NCBI RefSeq assembly: GCF_018130785.1
Contig: NZ_JAFCJT010000002.1
Span: 1 to 64,000, forward strand
DNA: 64,000 nt
Direction of reading: 5' to 3'
Source: Bradyrhizobium liaoningense
GTDB taxonomy: Bacteria; Pseudomonadota; Alphaproteobacteria; Rhizobiales; Xanthobacteraceae
A program made the position numbers and the translations under genes. Positions 20,037-30,220 of the stretch are shown one piece after another (the first letter of the stretch is position 1; every line of letters starts with the position of its first letter). The notes beneath the pieces are model-generated. The model was not told where the DNA came from and searched no databases. It was given only the letters and a program-made list of their open reading frames with translations.

Positions 20037-21062
20037 CTACACCGCCGGCGGATTGCGATCGGAGAAGGTTCCCCGCTGGTGCCAGTAGGGGTAAGGCAGC
20101 GTCACCTTGCTCGCGGCATCGAGCTTTGCGATCTGGTCCTTGGTCAATGTCCAGCCGGCCGCGCCGAGATTTTCGCGCAGCTGCGTCTCGTTGCGCGCGC
20201 CGATGATCAGCGTCGAGACCGTCGGACGCTGCAGCAGCCAGTTCAGCGCAATCTGCGAGACGCTCTTGCCGGTTTCCCTGGCGACCTCGTCGATCGCGTC
20301 GACGACACGATAGACGTGCTCGTCCGGCACGGGCGGGCCGAATTCGGCGGTCTTGGGCAGGCGGCTCACGTCAGGCTTCGGCTGGCCGCGGCGGATCTTG
20401 CCGGTGAGGCGTCCCCAGCCGAGCGGCGACCAGACCACGGCGCCGAGTCCCTGGTCGACGCCGAGCGGCATCAGCTCCCATTCGTAGTCGCGCCCGATCA
20501 ATGAATAGTAGGTCTGGTTGGCGACGTAGCGCGGGAAGCCGTGCTTGTCGGCAACCGAGAGCGACTTCATCAGGTGCCAGCCCGAAAAGTTCGAGACGCC
20601 GACGTAGCGGATCTTGCCGGCGCGCACGAGCACGTCGAGGGTGCCAAGCACCTCTTCAGGCGGGGTGAGGGCGTCGAAGCCGTGAAGCTGGAACAGATCG
20701 ATGTAATCGGTGCCGAGCCGGCTCAGCGAGCCATCGATGGCTGCGAGCAGATGTTGCCGTGACGAGCCGATGTCGTTGGGCCCGTCGCCGAAGCGGAAGG
20801 TGGCCTTGGTCGAGATCAAAACCTTGTCGCGGCGGCCCTTGATGGCTTCACCGAGCACGCGCTCGGATTCGCCGAGCGAATACACGTTGGCTGTGTCGAA
20901 CATCGACACCCCTGCATCGAGGCAGATATCCAGAAGGCGCCGCGCCTCGGTCGCGTCCGTCGTACCCCATGCAGCAAGGCGGCCGACGCCGCCGAAGGTG
21001 CCGGTCCCAAGGCTCAAAGCGGGCACCATCAGGCCTGATCGGCCCAAGCGTCGGTATTCCAT
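20037..21062 (-). CDS. Aldo/keto reductase
   Basis: A 341-residue NAD(P)H-dependent aldo/keto reductase with a TIM-barrel fold. The catalytic tetrad is visible as Asp56 and Tyr61 (DTANVYSLGESE), Lys86 (ISTKATF) and His127 (FQLHGFD). GRARNETQL-like residues near the C-terminus (IIGARNETQLRENL) bind the cofactor phosphate. The ATG at 21062 has GAGGAG 9 bases upstream; the longer frame to 21125 is not needed. It lies upstream of the DHA2 exporter on the same strand and may share a transcript with it. Substrate unknown. Confidence 0.93.
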   Translation of the reverse strand: MEYRRLGRSGLMVPALSLGTGTFGGVGRLAAWGTTDATEARRLLDICLDAGVSMFDTANVYSLGESERVLGEAIKGRRDKVLISTKATFRFGDGPNDIGSSRQHLLAAIDGSLSRLGTDYIDLFQLHGFDALTPPEEVLGTLDVLVRAGKIRYVGVSNFSGWHLMKSLSVADKHGFPRYVANQTYYSLIGRDYEWELMPLGVDQGLGAVVWSPLGWGRLTGKIRRGQPKPDVSRLPKTAEFGPPVPDEHVYRVVDAIDEVARETGKSVSQIALNWLLQRPTVSTLIIGARNETQLRENLGAAGWTLTKDQIAKLDAASKVTLPYPYWHQRGTFSDRNPPAV

Positions 21063-21519
21063 CGATATGCTCCTCGGCTGGCCGCTGGTTGATCGGTGCG
21101 ACCTTGGATGGCGATGGTAATGCAAGCCGGCGAGGCGTCCTACTCCGCGCTCACATACCCGCCTTGCTTGGGAGTGGCCTAGTCGTGCAGGCGCATGTCA
21201 TCGAATGCTGCATCGGCGATGCGCGGGCCGGCCGATTTTGTTGGAAGCTGAGCCTCGCTCCTCGTGACGGGAGAGGGAGAGCAGATTGATGCGCTATCAC
21301 GCGCTTGCCGCGGCACGAGCGTCAGGCCCCAACCCACCAGCACTAGCACCGCGAGCCTGATCGCGATCACACCCAGCAGCAGCTCCGATCCGCTTATGGT
21401 GGCGTGAGTCCTCATGCGCACAGCCTGATCCAGGCCGAGGGGCAAGACAATCTGGAATTGGCGAGCAGTGCCTTCGCCGGAGGCGAAGGCTCAAGGTGAT
21501 AGCTGACCAGAATGGATGT
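21063..21519. other. Intergenic region, no firm gene
   Basis: A 457-base gap. A minus-strand frame from an ATG at 21415 to 21179 would encode 78 residues with one hydrophobic helix (LLLGVIAIRLAVLVLVGWGL), but the second half reads like translated intergenic repeat and there is no good Shine-Dalgarno. I leave it uncalled. A short inverted pair, gccttcgccggaggcgaaggc, lies near 21470-21490. Confidence 0.4.
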
Positions 21520-22476
21520 TCAGTGCCGCAACTGGCTTTGCCGGAAGTCGCGTGGCGACATGCCGAAATGCTCGCGAAAGACGCGGCCGAAATGCGAGAG
21601 ATCGTTGAAACCCCAGGCGAAGGCGATCTCGCTGACGTGGCGATGGGCCAGCAAGGGCGAGGCGAGGTCACGCCGGCACTGGGCGAGACGCTCGGCAAGC
21701 ACATGGCGCTGGAACGAAGTATCCTCGTCGGCGAGGAGATCGTTCACATAGCGCGGCGAGATGCCAAGTGCAGCGGCGGCCTCCGACAGCGAGAGCTCGG
21801 GATCGGCAAGGTGAGCGCGGATGTGCGCCTTCAAGCGGTAGAGCAGCGCGGAGCGATGGGTGGAGGACGGCAACGACGTCTTGCCGAGCCGTTCGCTCAG
21901 CGCCATCGCGAGCAGATCGACGGCCTGCTCTGACAATGCCGCAGCATTGTCCGGGGCAAGCCGGTCCGCGCTCTGGCAAAGCCTGAAGATGAAATCATAG
22001 GCGAGCCGTTCGAGCGGCACATCGGCGCCGAACGACATCGCGGTGAGCGTCTCGGTGGCGCCGAGCCGGCGCTGCAACATCTCCCGCGGCACCTTGAAGA
22101 TGGTCTGCGTGAAGGCGTCGTTGAACTTGAGCTCATAGGGGCGCGTCGTGTCGTAGAGTGCGAACTCGCCGGGATGGACCACGGTTTCGCGACCGTCCTG
22201 CACCACGCCTCCGTCGCCGCGATTGCCGAGCGCGACCAGGACAAAGTCCTGATCCGAACGCGCGATGCGGGACGGCGTCCGGAACACGTGCTGGCGGTCG
22301 GAGCAGACCTCTGAGCACACGGCCTTGCCGAGCGGGGCCTGCGTGACCGAGCCGCGAAAGGCGCTGCCCAGGTCGGACTTGCAGTCGAGCCCGACAAAGA
22401 CGTCGCAGACGATGTCCTGCCACAGCGCCAGCCGCCGGTAGCCGGGGCTGCCGTCTGTCGTGAACTGGATTGGCAT
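21520..22476 (-). CDS. AraC family transcriptional regulator
   Basis: A 318-residue regulator with an N-terminal AraC-binding-like sensor domain (about 1-190; residues such as VVHPGEFALYDTTRPYEL) and a C-terminal double helix-turn-helix (about 215-318; LSLSEAAAALGISPRYVNDL and VSEIAFAWGFNDLSHFGRVF, then FGMSPRDFR). The ATG at 22476 has GGGAGG about 8 bases upstream. It is divergent from the nitrilase-aldoxime dehydratase pair, with a 198-base shared promoter region, and most likely activates that pair in response to a nitrile or aldoxime, as NitR-type regulators do. Confidence 0.93.
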   Translation of the reverse strand: MPIQFTTDGSPGYRRLALWQDIVCDVFVGLDCKSDLGSAFRGSVTQAPLGKAVCSEVCSDRQHVFRTPSRIARSDQDFVLVALGNRGDGGVVQDGRETVVHPGEFALYDTTRPYELKFNDAFTQTIFKVPREMLQRRLGATETLTAMSFGADVPLERLAYDFIFRLCQSADRLAPDNAAALSEQAVDLLAMALSERLGKTSLPSSTHRSALLYRLKAHIRAHLADPELSLSEAAAALGISPRYVNDLLADEDTSFQRHVLAERLAQCRRDLASPLLAHRHVSEIAFAWGFNDLSHFGRVFREHFGMSPRDFRQSQLRH

Positions 22477-22674
22477 CAGGACAGCCTCCCTTTCACATCC
22501 TGCAAAACCGCATGTTGGCGCAGATCGAGCCTGTCCGGAGGCAAATTCCGTACCGGGGCGGCGATCCCTTCCAGTCGAGTTTTTGTTCCGCCGCGGTCGA
22601 GCGCCTGGCCGCCCGGCTTGGCCAAATAGACTGCATCGGAGATGGCTTCCGATCAACCGGCAATGGAGGCGGGA

Positions 22675-23691
22675 ATGGGCATCGAACATCCGAAATACAA
22701 GGTAGCGGTGGTGCAGGCAGCGCCCGCGTGGCTCGACCTCGACGCTTCGATCGACAAGTCGGTCGCGCTGATCAGGGAGGCCGCCGAGAAAGGCGCCAAG
22801 CTGATCGCCTTTCCGGAAGCCTTCATCCCCGGTTACCCCTGGCACATCTGGATGGACTCGCCGGCCTGGGCGATCGGTCGCGGTTTTGTGCAGCGCTATT
22901 TCGACAATTCGCTGTCCTATGACAGTCCGCAGGCCGAGCGCCTGCGCGACGCCGTACGCAAGGCAAAGCTCACCGCCGTGCTCGGCCTGTCCGAGCGCGA
23001 CGGCGGCAGTCTTTATCTGGCGCAATGGCTGATCGGGCCTGACGGCGAGACCATCGCAAAGCGCCGCAAGCTGCGGCCGACCCATGCGGAGCGCACTGTC
23101 TACGGCGAGGGCGACGGCAGCGATCTCGCGGTGCATGCAAGGGCCGACATCGGCCGTATCGGCGCGCTGTGCTGCTGGGAGCATCTCCAGCCATTGTCGA
23201 AATATGCGATGTACGCCCAGAACGAGCAGGTGCATGTCGCGGCGTGGCCGAGCTTCTCGCTCTACGATCCCTTCGCGCCGGCGCTCGGCGCCGAGGTCAA
23301 CAATGCCGCCTCGCGCGTCTACGCGGTCGAAGGCTCCTGCTTCGTGCTCGCGCCTTGCGCGACGGTCTCGCAGGCGATGATCGACGAGCTCTGCGACCGG
23401 CCGGACAAGCACGCGCTGCTGCACGCCGGCGGCGGTTTTGCTGCCATCTACGGCCCCGACGGCAGCCAGATCGGCGACAAGCTGCCTCCGGACCAGGAGG
23501 GGCTGCTGATTGCCGAGATCGATCTCGGCGCCATCGGTGTTGCCAAGAACGCTGCCGATCCCGCCGGGCATTATTCGCGTCCCGATGTGACGCGGCTGCT
23601 GCTCAACAAGAAGCCGTACAAGCGCGTCGAGCAGTTCGCCCTGCCGGTCGATACCGTCGAGCCAGCGGACATCAACGCGGCGGCGAGTTGA
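22675..23691 (+). CDS. Nitrilase
   Basis: A 338-residue nitrilase that hydrolyses a nitrile directly to the carboxylic acid and ammonia. The catalytic triad is Glu48 (FPEAF), Lys132 (KRRKLRPTHAER) and Cys167 in CCWEH, the nitrilase-branch signature rather than that of amidases. YPWHIWMDSPAW is typical of aromatic/arylaliphatic nitrilases. GGAGGCGGGA directly before 22675 favours this ATG over the upstream ones at 22642 and 22663. It is followed after 28 bases by an aldoxime dehydratase, so its nitrile is probably made by that enzyme. Confidence 0.95.
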   Translation: MGIEHPKYKVAVVQAAPAWLDLDASIDKSVALIREAAEKGAKLIAFPEAFIPGYPWHIWMDSPAWAIGRGFVQRYFDNSLSYDSPQAERLRDAVRKAKLTAVLGLSERDGGSLYLAQWLIGPDGETIAKRRKLRPTHAERTVYGEGDGSDLAVHARADIGRIGALCCWEHLQPLSKYAMYAQNEQVHVAAWPSFSLYDPFAPALGAEVNNAASRVYAVEGSCFVLAPCATVSQAMIDELCDRPDKHALLHAGGGFAAIYGPDGSQIGDKLPPDQEGLLIAEIDLGAIGVAKNAADPAGHYSRPDVTRLLLNKKPYKRVEQFALPVDTVEPADINAAAS

Positions 23692-23719
23692 TCGCTGACA
23701 TCGAGAGGAGGGCACGATC

Positions 23720-24754
23720 ATGGAATCCGCAATTCCTCTGCATCTCGAAACCCATCGCACGCGCCACAAGCGCGTGCCTGATGATTACCAACCGCCATAC
23801 CCGTCGTTCGTGGCGCGCTACAAGCCAGCGGTGAGCCGCGTCGTGATGGCCTATTTCGGCGTCCAATATCGCGGAGCGGCGCCGGAGGCTGCGGCACTCG
23901 CTGAAATCGCAGGGCGATTTGCTGCCGAGGGCGGCCCTTCGCATTGGGACCGCGCCCGCTATGTCGACCAGGCCGGCTACGAGAACGTCGTGTCGGTTGC
24001 CTATTGGGACGACGTCGCGCGCTTCGACACCTGGTTTGCACCGGCGCGCGCGGCATGGACGGAAAAGCATCGCGAGGGCATCGGCACTTTCATCGAGGCG
24101 CTCCGTCCCACGGTCGCGCGGCACGAGACGCTGTTTTCCTCGCTTGACCGGCCGGAGGGCGTCGCCGCAATCGCCGATGGGATGAGCGGCGAGGTGCAGG
24201 AGCACGCCTATTGGGGCGGCATGCGCGATCGCATTCCGCTGTCGCAGACCGATCCGATGACGCCGGGCGGTGCGCCGGAATTGATCCGCGACGGCGCGCG
24301 CCTGCGGGTGAAGGCGCACGACAATCTCTGCCTGATCCGCTCCGGGCAGGACTGGAGCGATACCGAGGCATCCGAGCGAAAGCTCTACCTTGACGATGTC
24401 GAACCGGTGCTGCGCGAGGGCATGGATTTTCTGCGCGACGATGGCGTTGCGATCGGCTGCTATGCCAACCGCTACATGCAGGTGCTTTCGCCTGATGGGG
24501 GTGTCAGCGAAAAGTCCTACGGCCAGAGCTGGTGGAAGAGCCTCGCCGCGCTGGAGCGTTGGGCGGAGTCGCATCCGACCCATGTCAAGATATTCGGTGC
24601 GGCGATGAAGTATCTGTCGACGCTCGGTCCGTCAGCCAAGCTGCGGCTCTATCACGAGGTCACGGTGGCGGCTGCCGACGAGCAGTTCTTCGAGTATCTG
24701 AACTGTCACGCGAAGACCGGCATGCTCGCGGCCGTTGGGACCGTCAGCGGCTGA
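23720..24754 (+). CDS. Aldoxime dehydratase (heme-dependent)
   Basis: A 344-residue heme lyase that dehydrates an aldoxime to a nitrile. Family features are the N-terminal ESAIPLHLETHRTRHKRVPD, the substrate-site serine in IRSGQDWSD (Ser208), the probable proximal heme ligand His312 in LRLYHEVTV, and the probable catalytic His330 in NCHAKTGML; residue roles come from the OxdA/OxdRE structures. A GAGAGGAGGG Shine-Dalgarno precedes the ATG. With the upstream nitrilase it makes a two-step aldoxime to acid route, the arrangement known from Rhodococcus and Pseudomonas. Confidence 0.94.
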   Translation: MESAIPLHLETHRTRHKRVPDDYQPPYPSFVARYKPAVSRVVMAYFGVQYRGAAPEAAALAEIAGRFAAEGGPSHWDRARYVDQAGYENVVSVAYWDDVARFDTWFAPARAAWTEKHREGIGTFIEALRPTVARHETLFSSLDRPEGVAAIADGMSGEVQEHAYWGGMRDRIPLSQTDPMTPGGAPELIRDGARLRVKAHDNLCLIRSGQDWSDTEASERKLYLDDVEPVLREGMDFLRDDGVAIGCYANRYMQVLSPDGGVSEKSYGQSWWKSLAALERWAESHPTHVKIFGAAMKYLSTLGPSAKLRLYHEVTVAAADEQFFEYLNCHAKTGMLAAVGTVSG

Positions 24755-24767
24755 CGCTTGTTGTCCT

Positions 24768-24816
24768 GAGCATGATCTTATCGGAAAACCGCTGCGCACT
24801 TTTCCGGATCATGCTC
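24768..24816. repeat. Palindromic repeat, GAGCATGATC family
   Basis: GAGCATGATC at the left pairs with GATCATGCTC at the right, with inner arms cggaaaa / ttttccg. The 49-base near-perfect hairpin lies between the convergent aldoxime dehydratase and HAD genes and its last base is the first base of the HAD stop triplet. It could also act as a terminator or RNA stabiliser. Confidence 0.75.
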
Positions 24817-25454
24817 TACGCCACGCAGTGGCCGAGCAGTTCGGGATGCGCGGCGCAGATGTGATGCGCGCCCGCGTCCCGCAGCTCGGCCTCGCTGCCA
24901 TAGCCATAGAGCACGCCGATCGCGGTCATGCCGTTGGTGCGCGCGCCGACGACGTCATGGCTGCGGTCGCCGATCATGATGGCATTTGCAGGATCGACCT
25001 TGGCTTCGTCGAGCGCGTAGCGCAACAGGTCGCGCTTGTCGACACGCGTGCCGTCGAGCTCGGAGCCGAATACGCGCTCGAAATACGGCCGTAAGCCGAA
25101 ATGATCGACGATGCGGTTGGCATAGACCGCGGGCTTGCTGGTCGCCACGAACATGCGCGGTGTTGTCGCGGCAAGCGTCGTCAGGGTGTCGACGATGCCG
25201 GCATAGGCTTCGTTCTCGAACAGGCCCACGTCACTGAAACGCTCGCGATAGAGCAATAGCGCGCGGTCGGCGAGTTCCGAGCTGCCGGTGAGCTTTTCCA
25301 GGCTCGCATGCAGGGGCGGGCCGATGCACCAGACCAGCTCATCCTCGCTCGGCACCGCGACGTTCAGTCGCTCCAGCGCGTACTGGATCGAGCGGGTGAT
25401 CCCGGGTTTTGGGTTGGTCAGCGTGCCGTCGAGATCAAAATAGATTGTAACCAT
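24816..25454 (-). CDS. HAD-superfamily phosphatase, phosphoglycolate phosphatase-like
   Basis: A 212-residue HAD hydrolase. Motif I is FDLDGTLTN (nucleophile Asp7, acid Asp9), motif II is in VATSKPA, the lysine of motif III in RVDKRDL, and motif IV is MIGDRSHDVVGA. The cap is the small helical type of subfamily IA, as in Gph and related phosphatases. Substrate is not determined by sequence. Start at 25454 puts motif I at the N-terminus; the longer frame to 25514 overlaps the divergent promoter of the transglycosylase gene. Confidence 0.9.
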   Translation of the reverse strand: MVTIYFDLDGTLTNPKPGITRSIQYALERLNVAVPSEDELVWCIGPPLHASLEKLTGSSELADRALLLYRERFSDVGLFENEAYAGIVDTLTTLAATTPRMFVATSKPAVYANRIVDHFGLRPYFERVFGSELDGTRVDKRDLLRYALDEAKVDPANAIMIGDRSHDVVGARTNGMTAIGVLYGYGSEAELRDAGAHHICAAHPELLGHCVA

Positions 25455-25543
25455 CAGGGCGGGCCCGGTGTTGATATCGTCGCCCGTTGCTAGTTGGCTG
25501 GGCCCCCAAGTCAAGGTCCGATTTGTCCGGTATTGTGGAGGCC

Positions 25544-26494
25544 ATGCGCTTAGCCCGGGTTCTCGCTGTGTTATGCCAGGCCGTCGCGGCGTGGCCGGCG
25601 CTTGGCCAGGAGGCGCCGAGCCGGTTCGTGCATCCGAGCGTCGAGGAGCTCGCGACGCCGCCGGAAAAGCCGGCCGTGCGCGAGAGCGATACGCGGGAGT
25701 CGATCTGCCTGATCATCGAGGCCGCCGCACGGGATGCCAATCTGCCGCTGGAATTCTTCGCCCGCGTGATCTGGCAGGAGAGCCGCTTCCAGGCCGATGC
25801 TGTGGGGCCCATGACGCGCAGCGGCGAGCATGCGCAGGGAATCGCGCAGTTCATGCCGGGCACTGCGAGCGAGCGCGGGCTGCTCAATCCCTTCAATCCG
25901 GTGCAGGCGCTGCCGAAGTCGGCGGAGTTCTTGAACGAGCTGCGCAACCAGTTCGGCAATCTCGGTCTTGCGGCTGCTGCCTACAACGCCGGCCCGCGCC
26001 GGGTGCAGGAATGGCTCGCCGGTACCGGTCCGATGCCGCAGCAGACGCGCAACTACGTTTTCGCCATCACCGGCACGAGCGTCGATGCGTGGGCCAAGGC
26101 AGGCAGCACGGGCAAGGGGCCGCCGAGTTCGCCGCCGACGAGCTGCCGCGATCTCATGGCGCTTCTGAAGCGCGCGCCGAATGCCTTTGTCGCCGAGCTC
26201 GAACAGCATGTGGAGCTCGCCGCCGCAAAGGTCTGGGGCGTACAGCTTGCTGCCGGCTTCGACCGCAACAGGGCGCTGGCGATGTATTCCCGCGCGGTCA
26301 CGCGGCTGAATACCGTGATCGGCGACCGCGATCCGAGCCTGCTAAGCTCGGTGATGCGCAGCCGCGGTACGCGTGCCTTCTACCAGGTGCGCATCGGCGC
26401 CGATACGCGCAGCGAGGCAGATGATCTCTGCAATCGCATCCGCAAGGCGGGCGGCGCCTGCTTTGTGCTGAAGAACCGCGGCGTAAGCGGGTAG
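25544..26494 (+). CDS. Lytic transglycosylase (SLT family)
   Basis: A 316-residue periplasmic enzyme that cleaves peptidoglycan glycan strands with formation of 1,6-anhydro ends. Signal peptide about 1-22. The SLT domain has the catalytic Glu79 in WQESRF, then GEHAQGIAQFMPGTA and AAYNAGPRRVQEWL. The C-terminal part ends in a segment, FYQVRIGADTRSEADDLCNRI, that looks like the end of a SPOR domain. GGAGG lies just before the ATG. Head-to-head with the HAD gene. Confidence 0.93.
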   Translation: MRLARVLAVLCQAVAAWPALGQEAPSRFVHPSVEELATPPEKPAVRESDTRESICLIIEAAARDANLPLEFFARVIWQESRFQADAVGPMTRSGEHAQGIAQFMPGTASERGLLNPFNPVQALPKSAEFLNELRNQFGNLGLAAAAYNAGPRRVQEWLAGTGPMPQQTRNYVFAITGTSVDAWAKAGSTGKGPPSSPPTSCRDLMALLKRAPNAFVAELEQHVELAAAKVWGVQLAAGFDRNRALAMYSRAVTRLNTVIGDRDPSLLSSVMRSRGTRAFYQVRIGADTRSEADDLCNRIRKAGGACFVLKNRGVSG

Positions 26495-26503
26495 GGCGCT
26501 CCT

Positions 26504-26612
26504 GTCATTCCGGGGCGCGCCCACCTGGGCGCGAGCCCGGAATCCATTTCTCCGCAGTCTCTGTGGCCCGATGGATTCCAGGCTCGCGACTTCGTTGCGC
26601 CCCCGGAATGAC
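26504..26612. repeat. Palindromic repeat, family 2 (GTCATTCCGGGGCGCG)
   Basis: gtcattccggggcgcg at the left is matched by cgcccccggaatgac at the right, with an inner inverted pair ccggaatcca / tggattccag. It lies between two plus-strand genes. A half copy is at 53165-53202, and a relative with ccccgc in place of ccgggg is at 37643-37810. Confidence 0.85.
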
Positions 26613-26723
26613 GGCTCTGGGTGTCGACCCCACGCATGCCAGCCCCGCCGCGCGCTTCCTTGACGCCGGCCACAGCATTGCCCGTTATGCGGGCACGATT
26701 CCGCAACCCCGACCAAATCTCCC

Positions 26724-27464
26724 GTGGCGCTTCCTCCGCTCGATTCACCTCAATGGCAAAGTCCCTGGCGCGCCTTTGCGTGGGGCCTGCGCTCGATCAC
26801 TCAGACGATCCTCACTCTCGTCCTGTTCGCGACCTATCTCGGTATCGGTGCGCTCGCCCACGACACTCATTTCAGCCTGCTCTGGGCGCTCTGCTCGACG
26901 CTGTTCGTCTGGGCAGGTCCGGCGCAGATCATCCTGATCACGACGCTCGGCTCGGGAGCCACTGTCATCCAGTCGGCGATTGCCGTGACCGTCAGCGCCA
27001 TCCGCCTGTTCCCGATGGTCGTTTCCGTGCTGCCGCTGATGCGCACGCCGACGACCAAGCGGCGTGAGCTGTTCTTCGCCGCGCATCTCACGGCGGTGAC
27101 GCTGTGGGTCGAATGTCATCGCTTTTTGCCGCAAGTGCCGCGCGAGCGGCGGATCGCCTTCGTCAACGGACTTGGTTTCGGTCTGGTCTCGGTGTGCCTC
27201 ACCGCCAACACTGTCGGCTATTTCCTCGCCGCCAATCTCACGCAGACGCTGGGTGCCGCGATCCTGCTGCTGACGCCGTTGTCGTTCCTGTTCTCGACCG
27301 CGCGCAACAGCCGCGAGGTCGCCGACGTCGTCGCGCTGACGCTCGGGGTTCTGCTCTATCCGCTGGCCGCGAAGATGAACTCCGGCCTCGACATCCTCGT
27401 CAGTGGCCTCGTGGCCGGGACGATCGCCTATGGCGTGCATTGGTGGCGGGAGGTGCGCGCATGA
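26724..27464 (+). CDS. azlC: AzlC family branched-chain amino acid exporter, large subunit
   Basis: A 246-residue inner-membrane protein with about seven or eight spans. The AzlC signature is seen in FATYLGIGALAHD, FVWAGPAQIILITTLGSGA and ISAIRLFPMVVSVLP-type residues (VSAIRLFPMVVS). In LIV-E family exporters AzlC (large) and AzlD (small) work together to export branched-chain amino acids. The next gene starts inside the stop of this one (ATGA), so translation is coupled. Confidence 0.92.
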   Translation: MALPPLDSPQWQSPWRAFAWGLRSITQTILTLVLFATYLGIGALAHDTHFSLLWALCSTLFVWAGPAQIILITTLGSGATVIQSAIAVTVSAIRLFPMVVSVLPLMRTPTTKRRELFFAAHLTAVTLWVECHRFLPQVPRERRIAFVNGLGFGLVSVCLTANTVGYFLAANLTQTLGAAILLLTPLSFLFSTARNSREVADVVALTLGVLLYPLAAKMNSGLDILVSGLVAGTIAYGVHWWREVRA

Positions 27465-27811
27465 GCGCTGCGCAGCTCATCGGCGACTGGCACGCGCTTG
27501 TCGTGCTGTTCGTCGCCGGCGTTGTTCCCAATCAGATATGGCGCATGCTGGGCCTGTGGTTCGGCGGCGGCATCGACGAGGGCTCAGAGCTCCTGGTCTG
27601 GGTGAGGGCGGTCGCCACCGCGATCCTGGCCGGCGTCATCGCCCAGATCGTGGTCGAGCCGCCGGGGGCGTTGGCAAGCGTGCCTGACCTCCTGCGCTAC
27701 GGTGCGGTCGCCGCCGGCCTCGTCGTCTTCCTGCTGACCCGCCGTTCGATCTTCGCGGGCGTGGTAACAGGCGAAGTCTTCATGCTGGCCGGGAAGTGGT
27801 GGTTGGGCTAA
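27461..27811 (+). CDS. azlD: AzlD family transporter, small subunit
   Basis: A 116-residue, four-span membrane protein of the AzlD family, partner of AzlC in branched-chain amino acid export. The spans are about residues 8-27, 45-64, 75-93 and 95-113. The ATG overlaps the azlC stop by four bases and has GGGAGG upstream, inside azlC. The pair is followed by trmO 32 bases later, possibly in the same transcript. Confidence 0.9.
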   Translation: MSAAQLIGDWHALVVLFVAGVVPNQIWRMLGLWFGGGIDEGSELLVWVRAVATAILAGVIAQIVVEPPGALASVPDLLRYGAVAAGLVVFLLTRRSIFAGVVTGEVFMLAGKWWLG

Positions 27812-27843
27812 AACCGCCGGCGAACAGCTAAGGAACTGGAAAT

Positions 27844-28335
27844 ATGGTTCGCGAAAACGAGCTCCGCGAGGGCGAGGTCGCCATCGAGCTGCCGTCGACG
27901 GAGGATGCCGGCCTCGTCTTCATCGGCCGCATCCGCACGCCCTGGACCTCGCGGATGGAGACGCCGCGACAGGGGCGTCACGACGGCCCGGTGTGCCGGC
28001 TCGAGATCTTCGAGCCGTTCGTGCCGGCCATCAAGGGCGTCGATTTCTACAGCAATCTCGAAGTGCTCTACTGGCTCGACAAGTCGCGCCGCGACATCGT
28101 CCTGCAAAGCCCGAAAAACAACGAGAAGACCCGCGGCACGTTTTCGCTGCGCTCACCGGTCAGGCCAAATCCGATCGGCACCTCGATCGTGAAGCTGGTC
28201 GGCATCGAGGGAAACGCCATTCTCGTGCGCGGGCTCGACTGCATCGACAACACGCCGCTGATCGACATCAAGCCAGATCGTTGCGAATTCACGCCGCTGG
28301 CCGCGCCGCAGGCGGGGGATTTTCAGACGGAGTGA
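27844..28335 (+). CDS. trmO: tRNA (N6-threonylcarbamoyladenosine(37)-N6)-methyltransferase TrmO
   Basis: TrmO methylates t6A37 of tRNA-Thr with S-adenosylmethionine to m6t6A. The 163 residues contain the single-domain beta-barrel signature: FIGRIRTPW, the acidic RLEIFEPFVPAIKG, VLYWLDKSRRD, and the signature FSLRSPVRPNPIGTSIVKLV followed by RGLDCIDNTPLIDIKPD. The C-terminal domain of the E. coli enzyme is missing, as is normal for the shorter bacterial and archaeal forms. Confidence 0.92.
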   Translation: MVRENELREGEVAIELPSTEDAGLVFIGRIRTPWTSRMETPRQGRHDGPVCRLEIFEPFVPAIKGVDFYSNLEVLYWLDKSRRDIVLQSPKNNEKTRGTFSLRSPVRPNPIGTSIVKLVGIEGNAILVRGLDCIDNTPLIDIKPDRCEFTPLAAPQAGDFQTE

Positions 28336-28348
28336 GGTCGCTCCACGC

Positions 28349-28434
28349 CGTCATTGCGAGGAGCGAAGCGACGAAGCAATCCAGACTGTCTCCGCGGAAA
28401 GAGTCTGGATTGCTTCGCTGTGCTCGCAATGACG
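28349..28434. repeat. Intergenic palindromic repeat, family 1 (copy 2)
   Basis: cgtcattgcgag at the left and ctcgcaatgacg at the right, with inner arms aagcaatccagac / gtctggattgctt. It fills the gap between the convergent trmO and HIT genes. Confidence 0.88.
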
Positions 28435-28446
28435 ATGTGGAGGCAG

Positions 28447-28875
28447 CTATCCCGCCTTCAACGCCGCGATCAGCTTCGCCGCGTTCTCTTCCAGGACCTT
28501 GACGTCTTCCTTGCGGCTGGCGGGTGGCAGCATGGCCACGCCGTCGTGGCGCGGCATGACGTGCATGTGGAGATGAAACACCACTTGGCCGCCGGCCGGC
28601 TCGTTGAACTGCTGCACGGTGATGCCGTCGGCCTCGAACGCTTTCATCGCAGCGGCCGCGATCTTGTGCGCGCCGCGCGCGACGTGGGCGTAGTCATCAG
28701 GCTTGATGTCGAGGATGTTGCGGGCAGGGGCCTTCGGGATCACCAGCGTGTGGCCTGTAACCCGCGGCATGATGTCCAGGAAGGCTAGCACATGCTCGTC
28801 CTCATAGACCTTGTGGCAGGGAAATTCGCCGCGCAGGATCTTTGCGAAGATGTTGTTGGTGTCGTAGGCGGTCAT
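28447..28875 (-). CDS. HIT family protein
   Basis: A 142-residue histidine-triad nucleotide-binding protein. The triad is HLHMHVMPRHDG near residues 102-113, and the first half has the usual IFAKILRGEFPCHKVYEDEH and ALVIPK-type strands (HTLVIPKAPA). Members hydrolyse nucleoside phosphoramidates or dinucleotides in the cytosol; the exact substrate is not shown. The ATG at 28875 follows GGGAGCC. It sits just downstream of the COG3146 acyltransferase gene on the same strand. Confidence 0.93.
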   Translation of the reverse strand: MTAYDTNNIFAKILRGEFPCHKVYEDEHVLAFLDIMPRVTGHTLVIPKAPARNILDIKPDDYAHVARGAHKIAAAAMKAFEADGITVQQFNEPAGGQVVFHLHMHVMPRHDGVAMLPPASRKEDVKVLEENAAKLIAALKAG

Positions 28876-28924
28876 GACGGCTCCCTAGGATTTGGCGCTT
28901 ACTGTCACCAGCCATGGCGACCCG

Positions 28925-30166
<1,242 letters not shown>

Positions 30167-30220
30167 CGTGCCCAAGATCGTGCATTGCAGCAGCGACTTC
30201 AAGGGTGAGGAACATCATGC

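Noticed and set aside
21179..21415. Small one-helix protein on the minus strand
   Set aside because: No Shine-Dalgarno and the second half resembles translated repeat; not enough to call.
21520..23769. 749-codon minus-strand frame across the AraC gene and the nitrilase
   Set aside because: The family sequence starts at 22476 with a good Shine-Dalgarno; the rest is antisense to the nitrilase gene and reads as low-quality Arg/Ala-rich sequence.
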